Position numbers and translations under genes: made by a program
Shown: positions 37,325-48,319 of the stretch, piece after piece
Position numbering within the stretch: position 1 is the stretch's first letter
How the letters are laid out: each line of letters starts with the position of its first letter
NCBI GenBank assembly: GCA_011799875.1
Contig: CM022297.1
Coordinates: forward strand, 70,692,663-70,756,662
DNA length: 64,000 nt
Origin: Thinopyrum elongatum
Taxonomy: Eukaryota; Streptophyta; Magnoliopsida; Poales; Poaceae
Reading direction: 5' to 3'
Notes under the pieces: model-generated
What the model saw: the letters and a program-made list of their open reading frames with translations, nothing else
Told to the model about the DNA's origin: nothing
Databases searched by the model: none

Positions 37325-40300
37325 TACAAGAAATCTCGTCCCGAGATTTAAAAGGTGGAATAAGGGGGAAAGGTTTGGTTACGAAATTCTAACGAATCTT
37401 CTCGGCCTTGGTTGCTCTTCTCGAAGTGGTGCGATCCATAGCGTTAATGTCTTCATTCCTATGGATCAATGCATCATGATGAAGTTGTCATTCTTCTTCA
37501 AGAAATCCATCGTACTTACGAAAAGGTTAAGGGGTGGGTATTCCGGGAGAACGGACCTCTGTAAGGCGACTATCTGGTAGCTAACATTGGGAAAGATGGC
37601 GAAAAGTAACTCTCGAACTGAAACTTAAGAAAATATCGAGAGCTAAGTAAGAAAGGTACCATGAAAAGTTTCAAGCGGGTAGGCAATCATCGATGCCTGA
37701 AACAAAGTGTGAAAGGGGTCCAGAGCAACGAGAATAAGTATTAGTTGATACCATAATTTGATGATCTCTCGGAAGGTGGCTCGTGAATTACATATGGGCT
37801 ACGCTGAGGAATAGCTTTGGAAATCGAGGGTGTACAGGAGAGTCAGGTTTCGATCCTGTGGAAATATGGATTATGGGCCCACATGTGGGTTAAAGGGAGA
37901 AGGAGCAGTGACATCTTGTACGGTCATGATAGCAGGGCAGGTCAGAGCATAGCCTGCCAGTTATATTGGCAACAACGTTGGTACCAAGGGCAAGGGACGA
38001 AGAGAACCATTTTCCTGCTCGTCGAAACGAGGCGGACCAATAGGCAAAGTTCTCGTCCATCGGTGGTTACCGAAATGTCAACAACAATAGTAACAGGGTC
38101 TTACTGACAGAAGGGTACTATGAGGTGCTCACCTAAGGAGGGAATTATCACTGCTCAGTTAAGTAGATTACAAGAAAGGTTAAACAAAACAATGGAAAGG
38201 GAAAATGTGTTTAAAACACATGATAGGAGTATATCCTTCCTAAGATTAAGCAGGGCATGATATACGGGTCAGGAGATCAAAGTCATGACCATATGGATAA
38301 AAGGGGTAAGAAGAATTATGATATGTACCCATACAACGATGTTTGGATAGTTGATCAAGAAACATTTAGCATTGCGCTTACAATGTTCTTGTGGATATTC
38401 GGAGTATCACAGACATGCTTCGAGATAGCATTGACATGGTCGTCAAGTAAGGGTAAGATTGGATGCACAAGGGACCCATCAGGCACAACTTATGGAATAA
38501 GTCTTACGATCTCCTCATGGAAGAATCGCTAAACTTGCTAAAAACAAGGAAACAATAACAATAGGTCCTCTGGCCAGGTGTGCTAGGCATGACATCATTT
38601 ACCGGGTCATATAAAGACAATTGCTATAACTCTTGGAAATATGTTCCAAACATCATATCTGACCGAGATTCAGATCTGATTGGTGACATGATACCTCAGA
38701 CTCAGGATGTCCGAGAAGAAAAGGTTGCAAAACAAATTGTCAAGATGACATGTAAGATTCTCGGGAAATGAACTATAGGAGCGGGTTCCCGAAACAATAG
38801 TTCATCATTAACCCAAGGAGAGGATGAGGAGGTGGCTGATGGACTCAGCGACAATTCATCGAGAATTCCACATGGATGGATTTCACAATTATGTGAACAA
38901 GGAGATGACATATGACAATTCAAATGATATAATGTTGTATGCCCGAGGAAAACATACACCATTAATCATTAGTTGAAAGGTGTGGCCGAAATACGACCTT
39001 GGGCAGCAAGATCAAGTAGAGTGACGATTCAATAATCAACAGTCTAAGAACGAACGTCGATCGTTAACATCAAAGCAATAGGTTGCCAGAAGTACAGAAT
39101 CCAAGCAGCACCGCTTGTTAGATGGTATCCCGGTAGAATCAACACGGGGACCAAGAAAGAATGGTGACGGTGAGAAGTATCACTATGCTAAGAATTTCAA
39201 AGAGGTGAAGCAATCCTCACAAAATACTCGGCATAAAGGACAGTAATACTTCAAGGTAGAATATAATGCAAATAGGATAGCAAGTTGCATCCATAACACG
39301 GACAAGCTCGCGATGAAAGAAGTTCAGGGTGTTGTCGATGATAACAAAAAGCATCGGGGCAAGGAGGGTATTTCTCAACATGAACACAGTTGACATCTCG
39401 AAAGAAGTCAAAGTGTTGAAGGTGATACACATATTTGCCGGGAGGTTTCAAGAGGACGCAATCAAAAAGCGACGGCGTCAAGCAGGGAATGACGACGTGA
39501 AAGTCATAGGAACAACAAGTAGATGCAAGCTCAGAATCTAAGTTGCCTTTCAGAACAAGAAACATGATGTTGAAAGCTCGACGTAAGTCGTGCTCGCACT
39601 CTGAAGAATTTGTGCACCGAAGAAGGTCGAGGTAGCACAATCAAAGATAGCAAGATAAGGGTGTAGCCGATGGTCTAGGACGACATGACTGAGTTTTAAT
39701 TTCCCAGAACAATTACTAGGGGTATTGAATTTTAGAGCGGATTTGATTTACTAAACGGTGTCCTCGGTTGACGGCAACCTAGAGCCCGTAGAATGATTAC
39801 GACCAGGAAAGTTATTACTTCAACCAGTTAGTAAGAGCCGTGCAAAGGCATGATATCCTCGAGATACCACGGGGTAAAACTCGAAGGTAGAACATGATAG
39901 AAGTTGAACTTGCGTTGACCGACGACAGCAGATACCTTAACCTTGTCAAAAATAGACGAGGCACTGGAATGGTTTCCTTTCAGAAATATATTAAATAAAG
40001 GTAGCATGGTCAGAACCATAGTGCAAGGGATCCAATTCAATGACACCGAAAGAATTATTCAAATGTTAAATATTCTTGCAAGAAGCTTTCATGATAAGCC
40101 CACATCGAGTCCATGGGCAAGAACAAAACGGTTCGGGGTCGACTCCCACTTCTTCAATGCATAACATTTCATTCGCTTCTCGTCTTCGAAGAAGTGTGTA
40201 GAGTTGAAAAGTGTCTGGTAAAACACCAGAGAGAATGTTGTGTAAACTTCGGGTTCACACGGTTTAGGGAAGGTATATGTTCATCCCATAGGGCATCTTA

Positions 40301-41454
40301 GGAACATATAACGCTTCAGAAGTAAATTATACAAGCTCGAAAGCAGAGTATGGTTTGGAACGCAGAGAGGAACAATTTACCAAATGCATTTTGTATCATG
40401 GAAGAATTCACAAGGCAGTTAAATACGAAGGACACTGTCGATTAATAATCCGACGAAGGATCGGATGTCCTAGCGGAGCTGATGTGAGCATCGGCACACA
40501 ACCAGATAGAGAAGAAAGAACGCAAGGCATCGGATTATAGGACATCTAAATAATTTGATGCTTAGTAACAAAGGAATATGAATTCCAATGAAGGATCAGA
40601 AGCAGACGCTTGATCAAGGATGGGTTATTTGAATAGACTTAAGGGATGATCGACGGCAATTAGATTGGTCGAGAACAGCTCATGTTCAAAGGAGACGTGA
40701 GCCGGGAAGATAGTTAGAAAGGATCACAATGATGAATGCGTGCATTCGCACTCATGTTGAATCAATAAGAAGAAAATGACGGTGTCAAAGGATACTAATG
40801 AATATTGCCAGTCATATGGAAAGCATCCATAATGCAAGCAGACAAGTAATTGCAGAGCAATAAGCTGCTAAGGATTTTTTGGAAGATTGAATAGTATCCA
40901 ATGTATCTTGGGAATGTATGAACAAAGGGGGAAGAATGGATACCGGTAGTGCGAGGAATTATCCATAGGGGGTATTCATGAGGCAAGAACGGCAAGGCAG
41001 TAAGCTCAAAGGATTGTCGGAACAACGAAGAGCAGTTCGGGGCATCTTGTAATAACAAGATCAATGGGATTGAATATAAGAGTGGCAAGTGTATGTAGTT
41101 ATCCATAAGGATTTAGCAGCGGTAGGGAATTTGCAAAGACGGTGGACTCAGGTGTCCCAGGAAAACATCGAATAGCATCTTCGGAATCTTCTGGTGAAGC
41201 AGGCGATCATCTGTAATAAGGGGCTCTCCGGGTGGATGTAATCACGAGATCCTAATGTTTGAGTTAGTAAATTCATTTTAACCGAATAGAAGAGAGATCA
41301 GAGTCCCAGAGTATAGACGAGGAATAAAAGATCCTAATACCACCCAATGGCGGACGTGGGCCCGTAAGACACACAGCATAGTTAGTAAAAGTTTGCAATG
41401 TCTAGACTCGACTTCGGCCAAGGAGTATGGAAGGGGGGGTTCCTACAGCAGTTG

Positions 41455-41466
41455 GCTCTGATACCA
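41455..41466 (-). other. Primer-binding site of gypsy Y (initiator tRNA-Met type)
   Basis: The minus strand reads TGGTATCAGAGC, the standard primer-binding site complementary to the 3' end of plant initiator tRNA-Met, three bases from the 5' LTR edge at 41470. It fixes the element's strand and identifies the 5' LTR. Confidence 0.9.
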
Positions 41467-41469
41467 ACT

Positions 41470-44400
41470 TGTGACGCCCCGATTCAATCGTACACTAATC
41501 ATACACGCAAACGTGTACGATCAAGATCAGGGACTCATGGGAGGATATCACAACACAACTCTAAGAATTAAATAAGTCATACAAGCATCATAATACAAGC
41601 CAGGGCTCGAGGGCTCGAATAGAAGTGTCGATCATAGACGAGTCAGCGGAAGCAACAATATCTGAGTACAGACATAAGTTAAACAGGTGCCTAAAGATGG
41701 CTAGCACAAACGGAATACAGATCGAGAGGCGCAGGCCTCCTGCCTGGGATCCTCCTAAACTACTCCTGGTCGTCGTCGGTGGCCTGCACGTAGTAGTAGG
41801 CACCCTCGGTTGAGTAGGGGTCGTCGAAGGTGGGCGTCTGGCTCCGGGGCCAGCATCTGGTTGCGACAACCGAGTATAGAAAGGGGAAAAAGGGGGAGCA
41901 AAGCAACCGTAAGTACTCATCCAAAGTACTCGCAAGCAAGGATCTACACTACATATGCAATGGTATCAATGAAATGGTAGTATCTGTGGAAGAACTGTAG
42001 AATACCAGAATAAGAGGGGGATAGCTAGTCCTATCAAAGACTACGCTTCTGGAGCCTCCATCTTGAAGCATGTAGAAGAGAGTAGCAAGTGCAGCATCAA
42101 GTAACATCGCATAGCATAATCCTACCCAACGATCCTCTCCTCGTCGCCCTGTGAGAGAGCGATCACCGGGTTGTATCTGGCACTTGAAAGGGTGTGTTTT
42201 ATTAAGTATCGGTTCTAGTTGTCATAAGGTCGAGGTGTAAACTCTGAGTCATCCTTTTACCGAGGGACACGACTATTCGAATAGATAAACTTCCTGCAGG
42301 GGTGCACCACATTACCCAACACGCTCGATCCCTCTGGCGGGCACACTTCTGGGTCATGTCCGGCCTCAGAAGATCAACACGTCGCAGCCCTTCCTAGGCA
42401 TAACAGAGAGGTCAGGACACCGGTCTAAATCCTATGCGCGCAGGGGTCTAAGCCCATCGCCCATTGCACACCTGCACGTTGGTGGGCGGCCGGAGAGCAG
42501 ACCTAAACTCCATTACAAAGGAAGTTGCGTTACGGGTCCAACCCGGCGCGCGCCGCTCAGTCGTGACGTCTAGGAGGTTTGGTGATACCACGACGTCGAG
42601 TACCCATAACTTTTCCCGCGTGGGGGTTAGCGCGTATAGGCTCGTAGCCAGACTTAGATCAAATACCCAATCTCGTTAAGCGTGTTAATTGATATAACCG
42701 CGGACGCCGAAGGACCAGGCCCACTGTCTCCTAGGTGGTCACAACCTGCCTGTCGCTCCACCACAAAGTAAACACTCGGGGGCCGTCGGGAACCTAGACC
42801 CACCTCTGCCTGGATGGAACCACCTGCCCCTTCAGCCCCATCTCCGAACAGTAACATAGGTAATGTAAAAGTTATAAGTATATGTACCCGTGATCACCTC
42901 CCGAAGTGATCACGGCCCAGTAGTATAGCATGGAGACGGACAAGAGTGTAGGGCCACTGATGTAATTCTAGCAACCTATACTAAGCATTTAGGATTGCAG
43001 GTAAGGGATCAACAGTAGTAGCAAAGACAGGCATAGCAGCAGAATAGGATTAACCGAAAGCAGTAACATGCTACACTACTCTAATGCAAGCAGTAGAGAG
43101 GAGGAATAGGCGATATCGGGTTGATCAAGGGGGGGGGGCTTGCCTGGAAGCTGTGTCGAGAGAGAAGGGTCGTCGACGTAGTAGTCGTTCACGGCAGCAT
43201 CGTCACGGTCTCAGCATCTTACGAGAGAGAAGGCGGGGGGAGGAAACAGTAAATACAAAGCAACAAAGCATCACAAAATATAACAAGGCATACGCGGTGC
43301 CAGTGGTGATCAACGCAGGGATAGGTGATACCGGCAGAGGGGGGAAACATCCGGGAAAGTATTCCCGGTGTTTGACGTTTTCGGACAGACGGACCGAGGA
43401 GGTGGATGTTTGATGGTCGCTATGCTAGGGACGTGTGGTGAACGAACGGATTGCGTATTTGGTTCGTCTCGTCGTTCGAGCAAATTTCATGTTCAAAGTT
43501 TCTCGATCCGAGTTACGGATTATTTTCTATGCATTTTTAAAGTTTTAATAATCATTTTGGATTATTTTAAATCAGAAAAACATTTGTTGCATCAGCAAGT
43601 GATGTCGTGCTGACATCAGCAGTCAATGGTGCTGTTGACATGGTCAACCTGACATGTGGGTCCCGCCTGTCATTGACTGTTAATTAACAGATTAACTAAA
43701 CAGGTTAAATAGTTTAACTAAGTGATTAGGTTAATCTAAACAAAATTAATTAACTTTATTAATTCTTTAATTAACAATTAATTATTATAATTGTTATTAT
43801 TATTAATTTTTATATATATTTTTCATTTTTTTATCGTCTCTGGGGGGGGGGGGGCACTAGTCCTAGGCGCAGGGGAGGCCTAGCGGGCGTTGGGCTATCG
43901 GGTGCAGGGGCGTGCGGGGGCCAGCCCGGCGGGAGCAAGCGAATGGCGGCGATGCGAGCGGCCGCGGGCGAGGGGGGGCGGCGCTGCAAGCGGTCGACGG
44001 CGAGCGGCGCCGGCGGAGGGTGGCGCCGGTGGTGTAGAGCCAGCAGCAGGGGGCCGGCCACGATGCAGGTGCTTGGGCGGCAGGAGTAGGAGCAGCGATC
44101 GGCGCGTGCAGGCGCGGCGTGCGGGCGCCGGCGGGACGCGGCACAGGCGGGCGGAAGCGAGGACGCCAGCGGGCAGAGTCGGCCAGCAGGCGAGGTGGAG
44201 CAGCGGGCAGTGGCGGCGGCCTCGGCAGCGAGCGGCGGCTACAGGGGTGCGCGAGTAGCGATGGCGCTGCGAGCAGGAGCGTTAGCAGCTGTAGGCGGGC
44301 GCGCACAGGGACGCAGCGGCGCTAGCAGCCGGAGCCGGAGCAGGCGTAGGCAGGGAAGTCCGGGGCGCGGTGGGCGTGAGCTCGCGGAGAGCTCCGGCGT

Positions 44401-45354
44401 GACGACCGGATACGGGGACGGTGCAACGACGGCGGATCCACACGGAAGAGCCAGGGGAGAGGGGAGCAGGGCTCACAGTGAGCCGGTAGGGGTGCGTAGC
44501 GGGCTCAGGGAAGCACCGGAGCAGCAGATCGACAGTGATGACTGGCGAGGCAGAGAAGGGGGATGAGGCCGATCCGGCGAGGTAGGGGTACCGAGCTCGT
44601 GCTCGTGGTCAGAGAGGAGGTAGTAGACGATGGCGGTGCGGGCGGACACCGTCCTAGGACGCGAGGAGGTCGGAGAGCTCGCGGTCAAGGCATCCATGGC
44701 GACGGCGGCGGTTCAGGGCGAGCGACGGGGCGACGGGATTGGGGCTGATCCCGATCTAGATCGGGGGAAGAGAAGGGGATCATGGGGGGGGGGTGAGTGG
44801 GGTGGTGGCGTAGGGTTCGGTCGGGGTGTGTGGGGATAAGGGAGGCGGGATGGGCCGGCCAGGTGGGCCTGGTAGCCCAGTTGGGCCAAACGGCCAGGGA
44901 GGGTCTTTCCTCTCTTTTTCCTTTGTGTTTATTTTCTTTTCTCTTTTTATATTTTAGAATTCAATTATTTTAGTTTTGTAAAATACATCTTTAGCACCTA
45001 GATTGGCATATCAATTTAGTCCACGGCGATAGAAAGTTTAGTGCCCCATTAAATTAGTTTAATATTTTATTAACTATAAAAAGTATTTAAATAATTGTTT
45101 TTCCCGCTGTTTCTAATATCTTAGTGCATTTAAACATTCTATAAAGTGTGGTTTCTCCACCATAATTCCCTATGAATTATTAGACTCATTTAGAACATTT
45201 TAGTTTTTTTATTTTTGAAAAACTTTTGATGTTTGCCTGATTTTGAATTTGAACTCGAACCGGTTTCGAACTAACGCGAGATTAGCAAGAGTAATCAAGG
45301 TGACATGGCATCATTAGCAGATGGTTACTGTAGCTTGATTACCCGGGCGTCACA
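41470..45354 (-). mobile_element. Gypsy Y 5' LTR, complete
   Basis: 3885 bp, plus strand TGTGACGCCCC..GGGCGTCACA. The termini form a short inverted repeat (TGTGACGCCC/GGGCGTCACA). It has a stem-loop at 42888-42915, an AT-rich zone about 43600-43840, a G-run at about 43844-43855, and a GC-rich zone about 43860-44900. It matches the 3' LTR with few differences, suggesting a fairly young insertion. It is flanked at 45355 by Sabrina-like interior sequence. Confidence 0.85.
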
Positions 45355-45823
45355 TATGGCTTATACCCTCCAATACAAACCATAGATTCATCAAAATAAG
45401 CACACAACGCAAAGAAAACAGAATCTGTCAAAAACAGAACAGTCTGTACCAATCTGAAAACTTTGAATACTTCTGTAACTCGAAAAATTCTGAAAAATTA
45501 GGACAGCGTAGGACATTTATATATAAATATTGTGTAATAAATTCAGAATTTTTAGTTGCTTCTGTGAATTTCTAAAATTACTTTACTGGACGCAAAAGTT
45601 TCTGTTTTCTAACAAGATCAAATCAACTATCACCCAACGTGATCCCAAAGGCTTTACTTGGCACAAACTTTAATTAAAACACAAAAAACACAATCATAGC
45701 AGTAGCATACTTGTGCAAACACTCAAGAATAGAAATAAAAAGACAAAAATAAATTTTATTCATTGGGTTGCCTCCCAACAAGCGCTATCGTTTTATGCCC
45801 CTAGCTAGACATAATGCAAAGAT

Positions 45824-46525
45824 CTAAGTGTTGTCATCTTTATTTTCATTTTCCTTAGAGGTGTTTTTGTCAGGAGGTTTTGCAAAAACAACATAAAACA
45901 CCTTATCCATAGAGACTTTAGCACTATCAAGTTGCTTATCGTCATATCCCCTTTGATTTCCAGCAACAATCCAAGAATAGTGTTGATTAACATCATTAAA
46001 AACTTGTTGGATTATATCTAAAACGGGAACGTCCTTTTTCAGGTTCTCATCAAAGATTTGATTATCCCCAAGCAAATGTCTTAGCATATAATCACTATTG
46101 TAAAGGATTTCATCTATCACCAGTTTTTCATGATTCATACCATAGAGATCAAAAATTTCCCTAGCTTCCCGTACTATGTAATCAAATTCATTCATAAGAA
46201 CAAGGGTGGCCAACTTTTTAGCTTTGGGATTCTTTATAACGGGTAACTCAAAAATCAGTCTTTGCAAGGTAGGATGGGTACGGATAAATTTATTTTCAAG
46301 TTTCAGAACTAGTGCTGATATAGCTTCCGCATAAGATTTAATACTTTTAAGTATAGGAACATCGTCAAGACTTAAATTTCCAACACAATTGAAAAATTCT
46401 TGGATACGTTCTTTTCCTATAACTTTCCCTTGCCCCAAAACAAAAGTTTTAGCATCCAGATTGCCTGATCGTCCAATTTTAGGAGTTAGGCCATCATCTA
46501 TTTCTACCATACCAAAGTCACTCAT
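45824..46525 (-). CDS. gag: Sabrina-like retrotransposon gag-type protein, 233 aa, intact frame
   Basis: The only sizeable open frame in the window that is clearly real: 233 codons from ATG at 46525 (MSDFGMVEID) to TAG at 45824. The frame stays open upstream to a TTG at 46543, but no ATG precedes 46525. The protein is soluble-looking and mixed helical. Its N-terminal part includes ERIQEFFNCVGNLSLDD, the middle KFIRTHPTLQRLIFELPVI and LMNEFDYIVREAREIFDLYG, and the C-terminus is charged and polar (KENENKDDNT). I see no zinc knuckle. Position just after the leader and primer-binding site marks it as the first frame (gag-type capsid protein) of a Sabrina-like gypsy element. The copy at 17831-18522 is frameshifted. 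No pol follows because gypsy Y interrupts the element. Identity as gag rests on position; the exact role is inferred. Confidence 0.7.
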   Translation of the reverse strand: MSDFGMVEIDDGLTPKIGRSGNLDAKTFVLGQGKVIGKERIQEFFNCVGNLSLDDVPILKSIKSYAEAISALVLKLENKFIRTHPTLQRLIFELPVIKNPKAKKLATLVLMNEFDYIVREAREIFDLYGMNHEKLVIDEILYNSDYMLRHLLGDNQIFDENLKKDVPVLDIIQQVFNDVNQHYSWIVAGNQRGYDDKQLDSAKVSMDKVFYVVFAKPPDKNTSKENENKDDNT

Positions 46526-46704
46526 GATGACAAGTTCAAGCAATTAAGAGATCTGACGAGAAAACGGCGAACGAAAAAGAGGACGAATAAAACGGCAAAT
46601 GTTTGTGAAGTGGGGGAGATAAAAACGAGAGCCAAATGGAAAATAATGGAAATTGCAGGGAGATGAGATTTGTGATTAGGAACCTGGTAGATGTTGATGA
46701 TGTC

Positions 46705-46722
46705 TCCTTGGCAACGGCGCCA
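46705..46722 (-). other. Second primer-binding-site-like copy
   Basis: The minus strand reads TGGCGCCGTTGCCAAGGA, identical to the primary site over 13 bases and embedded in the same ATTTC context, 57 bases further into the leader. Also present, with noise, in copy A (around 18705-18725). Confidence 0.75.
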
Positions 46723-46761
46723 GAAATTGCTAGTTGACGGGAGACTATCTTGACTTGATCC

Positions 46762-46779
46762 TCCCCGGCAACGGCGCCA
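46762..46779 (-). other. Primer-binding site of Sabrina-like element (tRNA-Asp type)
   Basis: The minus strand reads TGGCGCCGTTGCCGGGGA, the primer-binding site typical of Athila-related Triticeae gypsy elements, 11 bases inside the LTR edge at 46791. It sets the element on the minus strand and makes the adjacent LTR the 5' one. Confidence 0.85.
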
Positions 46780-46790
46780 GAAATTCCTTT

Positions 46791-48319
46791 TGATGTCGCT
46801 TGAACTACGTCGGTATTTCCCCAAAGAAGAAGGGATGATGCAGCACAGCTACGGTAGGTATTTCCCTCAGTGATGAGACCAAGGTTACCGAAACACGCAA
46901 CACTACGTGAATGGCACCTGCACACAAACAATAAATACTTGCAACCCGACGTAAAAGAGGGGTTGTCAATCCCTCCCGGGTAAAGAGATAGATAAATTTG
47001 TAGTAGATCGGATAAATAGATCTCGCGGGAACGCGAGATAAAATAAATAACAATAAATTACAGCAAGATATTTTTGGGTTTTTGGATTAATAGATCTGAA
47101 AATAATAGGAAATAAAAATAGATCTCGAAGGCAAATATGATAAAGAAGAGACCCGGGGGCCGTAGATTTCACTAGTGACTTCTCTCGAGAAAAATAACAC
47201 ACGGTGGGTAGACAAATTACTGTTGGGCAATTGATAGAACTTCAAATAATTATGATGATATCCAGGCAATGATCATTATATAGGCATCACGTCCAAGATT
47301 AGTAGACCGACTCCTGCCTGCATCTACTACTATTACTCCACACATCGACCGCTATCCAGCATGCATCTAGTGTATTAAGTTCATGGAAAAACGGAGTAAT
47401 GCAATAAGAACGATGACATGATGTAGACAAGATCTATTCATGTAGGAAAAGACCCCATCTTGTTATCCTTAATAGCAACGATACATACGTGTCATTTCCC
47501 CTTCTGTCACTGGGATTGAGCACCGTAAGATCGAACCCATCACAAAGCACCTCTTCCCATGGCAAGAAAAATTGATCTAGTCGGCCTAACTAAACCAAAG
47601 ATTCGAAGAAGAAATACGAGGCTATAAGTAATCATGCATATAAGAGATTAAAAGACTCAAATAACTTTCATGGATAAAAACATAGATCTGATCATAAACT
47701 CAAAGTTCATCGGATCCCAACAAACACACTGCAAAAAGAGTTACATCAAATAGATCTCCAAGAGACTCTACTAACTACGGACCCGTAGGTCTACATTGAA
47801 CTACTCACGCATCATCGGAGAGGCACCAATGAGGATGATGAACCCCTCCGTGATGGTGTCTAGATTGGATCTGTGGTTTCTGGAACTTGCGGCGGATGAT
47901 ATTGTATTTCGTCGACTCCCCTAGGGTTTCTGGAATATTGGGGTATTTATAGAGCAAAGAGGCGGTGCGGGAGGCCACCGAGGTGGGCACAACCCACCAG
48001 GGCACGCCTGGGCCCCCAGGAGCGCCCAGGTGGGTTGTGCCCCCCTCGGGGCACCCCTCTGGTACTTTCTTGGCCCAACTTGTGTCTTCTAGTCCAGAAA
48101 AAATCACCAAAAAGTTTCGCTGCGTTTGGACTCTGTTTGGTATTGATTTTCTGCGAAGTGAAAAACAAGCAGAAAACAGCAACTGGCACTGGGCACTATG
48201 TCAATAGGTTAGTCCAAAAAATGATATAAAGTTGCTATAAAACGATTGTAAAACATACAAGATTGATAATATAACAGCATGGAACAATAAAAAATTATAG
48301 ATATGTTGGAGACGTATCA
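46791..48319 (-). mobile_element. Sabrina-like gypsy 5' LTR (copy C)
   Basis: 1529 bp, cleanest of the three copies. Plus strand TGATGTCGC..GACGTATCA; minus strand begins TGATACGTCTCC. Inverted termini TGAT/ATCA. TATA box at 47940-47955. Leader, primer-binding site and gag follow in minus orientation. The right edge abuts the TIR element. Confidence 0.85.
47940..47955 (-). promoter_or_regulatory. TATA box of Sabrina-like LTR (copy C)
   Basis: The minus strand has CTCTATAAATACCCC, about 365 bases from the LTR's 5' end; probable start-site selector for the element's transcript. Confidence 0.65.

Larger units (their letters stand above)
37313..41469 (-). other. Gypsy Y interior, non-coding
   Basis: About 4.16 kb with no recognisable gag, protease, reverse transcriptase or integrase in any frame. 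The longest open frame is 129 codons (39251-39640, minus), without motifs. A 105-codon plus-strand frame (37263-37580) spans the LTR edge and polypurine tract and is a chance frame. It looks like an evolved non-coding interior rather than a decayed pol, since no pol fragment can be read even with frameshifts. Confidence 0.7.
33549..45354 (-). mobile_element. Gypsy Y: LARD-like non-autonomous LTR retrotransposon
   Basis: Two long LTRs (3.76 kb truncated, 3.89 kb) flank a 4.16 kb interior with a polypurine tract at one end and a tRNA-Met-type primer-binding site at the other, giving a complete minus-strand layout. No gag or pol is recognisable in the interior. Long LTRs with a non-coding interior of this size fit the large retrotransposon derivative (LARD) class known from Triticeae. 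The LTR ends (TGTGACGCCCC; CGTCACA), the shared motif blocks and the sequence beside the polypurine tract tie it to gypsy X. It is inserted in the Sabrina-like interior. Confidence 0.7.
45355..46790 (-). mobile_element. Sabrina-like interior: leader, gag, start of 3' region
   Basis: Between the Y insertion and the Sabrina-like 5' LTR. It contains gag (45824-46525), a leader of about 235 bases (46526-46761), the primer-binding site and a second copy of it. The stretch 45355-45823 is AT-rich beyond the gag stop with nothing recognised. The rest of this element's interior and its 3' LTR are displaced by Y or lost. Confidence 0.75.

Noticed and set aside
39251..39640. 129-codon minus-strand frame as a gag of gypsy Y
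   Set aside because: No gag features, wrong distance from the primer-binding site, and no continuation in other frames.
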